Below, piece by piece: positions 4,612 to 6,481 of a stretch of 6,481 nt of DNA. Numbering within the stretch: the first letter of the stretch is position 1; every line of letters starts with the position of its first letter. The stretch is from the NCBI GenBank assembly GCA_013362195.1, contig JABFWM010000411.1, forward strand, positions 1 through 6,481, in the 5' to 3' direction. This stretch comes from Acidobacteriota bacterium. Lineage in GTDB: Bacteria; Acidobacteriota; Vicinamibacteria; Vicinamibacterales; 2-12-FULL-66-21. Under the pieces are notes generated by a model. That model did no database searches. It was given only the letters and a program-made list of their open reading frames with translations, and was not told the origin of the DNA. Position numbers and translations under genes: made by a program.

Positions 4612-6481
4612 ATGCGTCGCATCCTTCGGCGCTTCGCCGCGCTCGCCGTCCTGCTGATACCCGCCGTCACCGGCCACGGTCAGACGGCGGCAACGCCGGC
4701 GCCGGTCAGCCCGGTGCCGGCGATTCCGTTCGAGAAGTATTCGCTGCCGAACGGCCTCGAAATCATTCTCTCAGAAGATCACCGGCTGCCGCTGACGGCG
4801 GTGAACCTCTGGTATCACGTCGGACCGGCCAACGAAGTGGCGGGCCGCACCGGGTTCGCGCACCTCTTCGAGCACATGATGTTCCAGGGCTCGAAGCACG
4901 TCGCCGCCGACACGCATTTCAAGATCCTCGAAGGCGCCGGCGCCAGCCTGATCAACGGCACCACTGACTTCGATCGCACGAATTATTTCGAGACGGTGCC
5001 GTCGAACCAGCTCGAGCTCGCACTCTGGATGGAGTCGGATCGCATGGGCTACCTCCTCGACAAGGTCGATCGCCTGGCCCTCGCGAATCAGCAGGATGTC
5101 GTCCGGAACGAGCGGCGCCAGAGCGTGGAAAACCAGCCCTACGGCATCGCCGAAGAGGCGATGTTCCACCAGCTCTTTCCGAAGACGCATCCCTACTACG
5201 CCGCGGTCATCGGATCGCACGCCGACATCCAGGCCGCGCAGCTCGACGACGTGAAGACGTTCTTCAAGCAGTACTACGCCCCCAACAACGCGAGCCTCGC
5301 GATTGTCGGCGACATCGACAAGGCCGCGACCAGGCAGCTCGTCGAGAAGTACTTCGGTCCGCTGAAGCGCGGGCCAGACGTGCCGCCGATCACCGCGACG
5401 ACGCCGCCGGTGACGGCGGAGCGCCGGCAGACCGTCAAGGATCACATCGAGCTGCCGCGCGTCTACATGGCGTGGATCACTCCCGCCATCTTCAAGCCTG
5501 GCGACGCCGACGCCGACATCGCGGCGGACGTGCTGGGCGGCGGCAAGTCGGCGCGCTTGTACAAGCGCCTGGTTTACGAGAAGCAGATCGCGCAGCGCGT
5601 CGTCGCCCAGCAGTACTCGCTCATGCTCGGATCGGTGTTCAGCATCGAGGTGACGGCGCGGCCCGGCCAGACGCTCGAAGATCTCGAGCCCGCGATCGAC
5701 GCGGAGGTGGCGGCGCTCCGCCGCGACGGTCCCGACGAGGCCGAGATCGAGCGCGCGCGCAACTCGATCGAGACGCGGATGGTGCGCGGCCTCGAGAACC
5801 TCGGCGGCTTCGGCGGCGTGGCCGATCGCCTGAACATGTACAACCACTTCCTGAAGGATCCGGGATATCTGCCGCAGGACGCGGCCCGCTATCGCGCGGT
5901 GACGCGCGAGTCCGTGCGGCAGTTCGCGCAGGACTACCTGTCCCCCACCGCCCGCGTCGTCATTCGCGCCGTGCAGGGCGAGCAGGCGCTCGATCCGCCG
6001 GTGCCGACGCCGCCCGCGCCGAAGGCGCAGCCCGGCGAAGGTGCGGAATCCATCAACGAAGACGCCGCGTGGCGCAGCCAGATGCCGAAAGCGGCGTCGG
6101 CGAGACCGATGCAGCTGCCCGTTCCCCGCAGCTTCACCCTGCCGAACGGCTTCACGGTGCTCTACACCGAACGCCCCGGTCTCCCCATCGTCTCGGCGAA
6201 CCTCGTCGTCCGGAGCGGCAGCGAGCGCAATCCGGTCGATCGTCCCGGGCTGGCCGGCTTCACCGCCGCGATGTTGACCAATGGCACCGCGACGCGCAGT
6301 GCGCTGCAGATTGCCGACGAGGCCGCGCAGCTTGGCGCGACACTGACGGCCGCGTCAACGATGGACGCGTCGACGGTGACGGTGAGCGCGCTGTCGTCGA
6401 ACTTCGGTCCGGCGCTGGCGCTCGCCGCCGACGTGGCGCTGCACCCGTCGTTCCCGTCGGAAGAACTGGAACGCGAGCGAA
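4612..6481 (+). CDS. secreted M16 zinc metallopeptidase (pitrilysin/insulinase family), 3' truncated by window
   Basis: The reading frame is open from 4612 to the window edge: 623 codons with no stop. M16 peptidases are clamshell zinc proteases that degrade unfolded or short peptides. Residues 1-23 look like a signal peptide (MRRILRRF, then AALAVLLIPAV), implying export. The first M16 domain has the inverted zinc motif HLFEH at 84-88 and the distal Glu E167 in RNERR, 78 residues after H88, slightly longer than the textbook 74-76. The middle domain spans about 200-440 (YYAPNNASLAIVGD, then GGGKSARLYKRLV). A Pro/Ala-rich linker (about 461-505) leads to a second M16 half beginning at PRSFTLPNG; there the HxxEH site reads G549-x-x-A552-A553, so this half is non-catalytic, as in two-half bacterial members. 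Full length should be about 900 residues. The gene has its own promoter and Shine-Dalgarno and is divergent from the thiolase operon. It could also serve as a periplasmic or surface peptide scavenger; the substrate is unknown. Confidence 0.93.
   Translation, partial: MRRILRRFAALAVLLIPAVTGHGQTAATPAPVSPVPAIPFEKYSLPNGLEIILSEDHRLPLTAVNLWYHVGPANEVAGRTGFAHLFEHMMFQGSKHVAADTHFKILEGAGASLINGTTDFDRTNYFETVPSNQLELALWMESDRMGYLLDKVDRLALANQQDVVRNERRQSVENQPYGIAEEAMFHQLFPKTHPYYAAVIGSHADIQAAQLDDVKTFFKQYYAPNNASLAIVGDIDKAATRQLVEKYFGPLKRGPDVPPITATTPPVTAERRQTVKDHIELPRVYMAWITPAIFKPGDADADIAADVLGGGKSARLYKRLVYEKQIAQRVVAQQYSLMLGSVFSIEVTARPGQTLEDLEPAIDAEVAALRRDGPDEAEIERARNSIETRMVRGLENLGGFGGVADRLNMYNHFLKDPGYLPQDAARYRAVTRESVRQFAQDYLSPTARVVIRAVQGEQALDPPVPTPPAPKAQPGEGAESINEDAAWRSQMPKAASARPMQLPVPRSFTLPNGFTVLYTERPGLPIVSANLVVRSGSERNPVDRPGLAGFTAAMLTNGTATRSALQIADEAAQLGATLTAASTMDASTVTVSALSSNFGPALALAADVALHPSFPSEELERER

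Noticed and set aside
4136..4657. A 173-residue plus-strand frame running from the thiolase gene into the M16 leader
   Set aside because: Antisense to the thiolase active-site region and out of frame with the M16 signal peptide; Ser/Thr/Ala-rich shadow.
4771..5847. A 358-residue minus-strand open frame antisense to the M16 peptidase
   Set aside because: The opposite frame carries HLFEH and the other M16 motifs; the antisense product is Arg/Val/Leu/His-rich with no domain, as expected for a GC-rich mirror.
1..6481. A novel defence, biosynthetic or mobile system in the window
   Set aside because: Apart from two small unknown proteins, every gene matches a common household or peptidase family, and no transposase, integrase, toxin-antitoxin pair, CRISPR array or RNA gene was seen.

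Overview
This is a GC-rich window with tightly packed genes, preference for G/C at third codon positions, and no tRNA, rRNA, CRISPR array or insertion sequence. Gene content and style (an amidase fragment, a small secreted PKD-like protein, a two-half M16 peptidase, and degenerate GTAGGC-type intergenic repeats) suggest a chromosomal region of a soil-type Acidobacteriota, possibly class Vicinamibacteria. That placement is an inference from family resemblance and composition, not a test.

Layout. (1) Positions 3-500, plus strand: the 3' end of an N-acetylmuramoyl-L-alanine amidase gene (Amidase_3), whose usual zinc-ligand His in the SIHAN motif reads Gln. (2) Positions 548-2375, minus strand: a complete leucyl aminopeptidase gene (pepA, M17) followed by a gene for an 80-residue glycine-rich membrane protein. 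Short degenerate repeats lie in inverted orientation on both sides of the small gene, and one supplies the pepA stop codon. (3) Positions 2376-2430: a compact divergent promoter region; pepA appears to be leaderless behind a perfect TATAAT. (4) Positions 2431-2853, plus strand: a small secreted PKD/Ig-like protein of unknown function. (5) Positions 2918-4506, minus strand: a two-gene operon, acetyl-CoA acetyltransferase then a JAMM/MPN+ metalloprotease, joined by a 4-base GTGA stop/start overlap. (6) Positions 4507-4611: a divergent promoter region with a good sigma70-type promoter for the next gene. (7) Positions 4612-6481, plus strand: a secreted M16 zinc peptidase gene, open to the window end (623 codons visible), with an active N-terminal half and the start of a degenerate second half.

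Functionally the window is mostly peptide and cell-wall turnover (amidase, M17, JAMM and M16 peptidases) plus one enzyme of acetyl-CoA/acetoacetyl-CoA metabolism. No defence system, biosynthetic cluster or mobile element is visible. The points most worth a second look are the His-to-Gln change in the amidase, the inverted repeats around the small membrane gene, the leaderless and possibly bidirectional pepA promoter, and the thiolase-JAMM coupling. No intergenic stretch exceeds about 105 bases.
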